From Acidobacteriaceae bacterium (GTDB lineage: Bacteria; Acidobacteriota; Terriglobia; Terriglobales; Acidobacteriaceae): a stretch of 6,000 nt of DNA. The stretch is from contig JASHUR010000102.1 in assembly GCA_030039895.1 (NCBI GenBank), positions 1 to 6,000 on the forward strand, written 5' to 3'. The position numbers were made by a program, and so were the translations under genes. The notes below the pieces were generated by a model. The model was given only the letters and a program-made list of their open reading frames with translations. It ran no database searches and was not told where the DNA came from. Of this stretch, positions 5,008-6,000 are shown piece after piece. How positions within the stretch are numbered: position 1 is the stretch's first letter; the number at the start of each line of letters is the position of its first letter.

Positions 5008-6000
5008 TTACTGCTCGCGCTTCCAGCTGATCATCTCGCCCAGCGTAGTCGTTGAGCTGGAAACCGGGGCTTTGTAGGCCTCTACATCGGCGCGGCTGGC
5101 CTCTTCGCCCACTGCGCGGATGCTGAGTCCGACCTTCTTCTCATCCTGATTCATCTTGATGATCTTGAAGTCGTGCTCCTCGCCCTGCTCCAGCTTCACC
5201 GGCGTGCCGTGCGCGTCCACCGCTTCGGACACATGGCACAGACCCTCCACGCCCTCGGCAATCTCCACAAACGCACCGAATTGCGCTGTCCGCAGCACCT
5301 TGCCGTGGACCACATCGCCCACGCGATGCTGTGCAAAGAAGGTGTCCCACACATCCGGCTGCAGTTGCTTGATGCCGAGAGACAGGCGCCGGTTCTCTGG
5401 TTCCACGCCCAAAACCACGGCCTTTACCTTTTCGCCCTTCTTCAGCACTTCTGAGGGATGCTTCACGCGCTTGGTCCAGCTCAGGTTGCTCACGTGCACC
5501 AGCCCGTCAATTCCGTCCTCGATCTCGATAAATGCGCCAAAGTCGGTCAGGTTGCGAACGCGGCCTTCCACATTGGTTCCGATGGGGTAGCGCTCCACCA
5601 GGTGCTCCCACGGGTTTTCCTGCAGCTGCTTCATGCCCAGAGAGATGCGCCTGTCCGCCGGATTCACCGCCAGAACCACCGTCTCAACCTCGTCGCTCGG
5701 CTTCACCAGCTTCGAGGGATGCTTCATCCGCTTCGACCAGGTCATTTCAGAAACGTGCACCAAACCCTCGATGCCCTGCTCCAGTTCGACAAACGCGCCG
5801 TAGTCAGTCACACTCAGCACCCGGCCGCGGACGTGCGCCCCGATCGGGTAGCGCTCCACCGCATCCAGCCACGGATCAGGCGTCAGCTGCTTGAAACCCA
5901 GCGAAACCCGCTGCTTGTCCTTATCGAATTTCAATACCTTGACCTGAATTTCATCGCCCACATTTACCAGGTCGCGCGGATGGGTCAGCCGCCCCCACGA
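5008..6000 (-). CDS. rpsA: 30S ribosomal protein S1, C-terminal part (5' end outside window)
   Basis: The 330 visible codons are the C-terminal part of ribosomal protein S1, which binds mRNA on the 30S subunit and helps load it for initiation. The reading frame stays open to the window edge. A GTG at 5961 is an internal Val codon, not the start: the 13 codons before it continue a typical S1-repeat segment (S-W-G-R-L-T-H-P). Visible are the end of one OB-fold S1 repeat (fragment residues 1-40) and three complete repeats (about 54-122, 141-209, 228-295). Repeats are marked by G-A-F-V/I-E, H-V-S and S-L-G-x-K-Q-L signatures. The first two full repeats share S-W-T/S-K-R-x-K-H-P-S; the last lacks it, as expected for the divergent terminal repeat. 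With six repeats in a usual S1, these would be repeats 3 (end) to 6. The tail is Ser/Thr-rich and ends in a short basic segment. A strong terminator follows. Confidence 0.95.
   Translation of the reverse strand, partial: SWGRLTHPRDLVNVGDEIQVKVLKFDKDKQRVSLGFKQLTPDPWLDAVERYPIGAHVRGRVLSVTDYGAFVELEQGIEGLVHVSEMTWSKRMKHPSKLVKPSDEVETVVLAVNPADRRISLGMKQLQENPWEHLVERYPIGTNVEGRVRNLTDFGAFIEIEDGIDGLVHVSNLSWTKRVKHPSEVLKKGEKVKAVVLGVEPENRRLSLGIKQLQPDVWDTFFAQHRVGDVVHGKVLRTAQFGAFVEIAEGVEGLCHVSEAVDAHGTPVKLEQGEEHDFKIIKMNQDEKKVGLSIRAVGEEASRADVEAYKAPVSSSTTTLGEMISWKREQ

Noticed and set aside
4438..5055. Open frame of 205 codons on the plus strand
   Set aside because: It runs antisense through the crystallin-like gene, the rpsA terminator and the rpsA end. 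The product has no recognisable domain.
5959..5961. GTG as a possible start of the S1 reading frame
   Set aside because: The frame stays open upstream to the window edge and the preceding 13 codons encode conserved S1-repeat sequence, so this GTG is an internal Val codon.
5008..6000. Internal DNA repeats within rpsA as a possible repeat element
   Set aside because: The similarity comes from tandem S1 (OB-fold) domains at protein level, which is normal for the family.

Overview
The window looks like an ordinary chromosomal stretch of a GC-rich free-living bacterium. The best guess is Acidobacteriota (Terriglobia/Acidobacteriales type), an inference from family content rather than a marker-based call. 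The pointers are a YIP1-family membrane protein with a P-S-K-T-F motif near its N-terminus, a secreted beta/gamma-crystallin-fold (I36-like) protein, a cytidylate kinase-like protein of the short divergent family, and the serine/threonine-rich tail of ribosomal protein S1. I see no transposase, integrase, phage gene, tRNA, rRNA or CRISPR array.

Layout, left to right. 1-744 (+) is a YIP1-family multi-pass membrane protein, ending in a probable GC-rich terminator that reaches into the convergent gene. 780-989 and 986-2935 (both -) form a two-gene unit: a large AI-2E/PerM-type permease with an unusual soluble C-terminal half, then a 69-residue single-span membrane protein whose start overlaps the permease stop (ATGA). 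2936-3131 is a divergent intergenic region with two short GC palindromes. 3132-3602 (+) is a TM2-domain protein with a C-terminal zinc ribbon. It converges on 3646-4284 (-), a cytidylate kinase-like protein with its own candidate promoter. 4399-4827 (-) is a secreted beta/gamma-crystallin-like protein with a strong ribosome binding site and its own hairpin terminator. 5008 to the right edge (-) is the C-terminal part of ribosomal protein S1 (rpsA), ending in a textbook intrinsic terminator. It starts beyond the window.

The three right-hand minus-strand genes share an orientation, but hairpin terminators follow rpsA and the crystallin gene, so they are probably separate transcription units. 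The only gene pair with clear evidence of joint expression is the permease and the small membrane protein. I found no convincing new multi-gene system. The most interesting items are the permease fused to a C-terminal module that resembles a cobalamin-binding (cap helices plus Rossmann-like) unit, and the coupled small protein with a glycine-zipper membrane helix.
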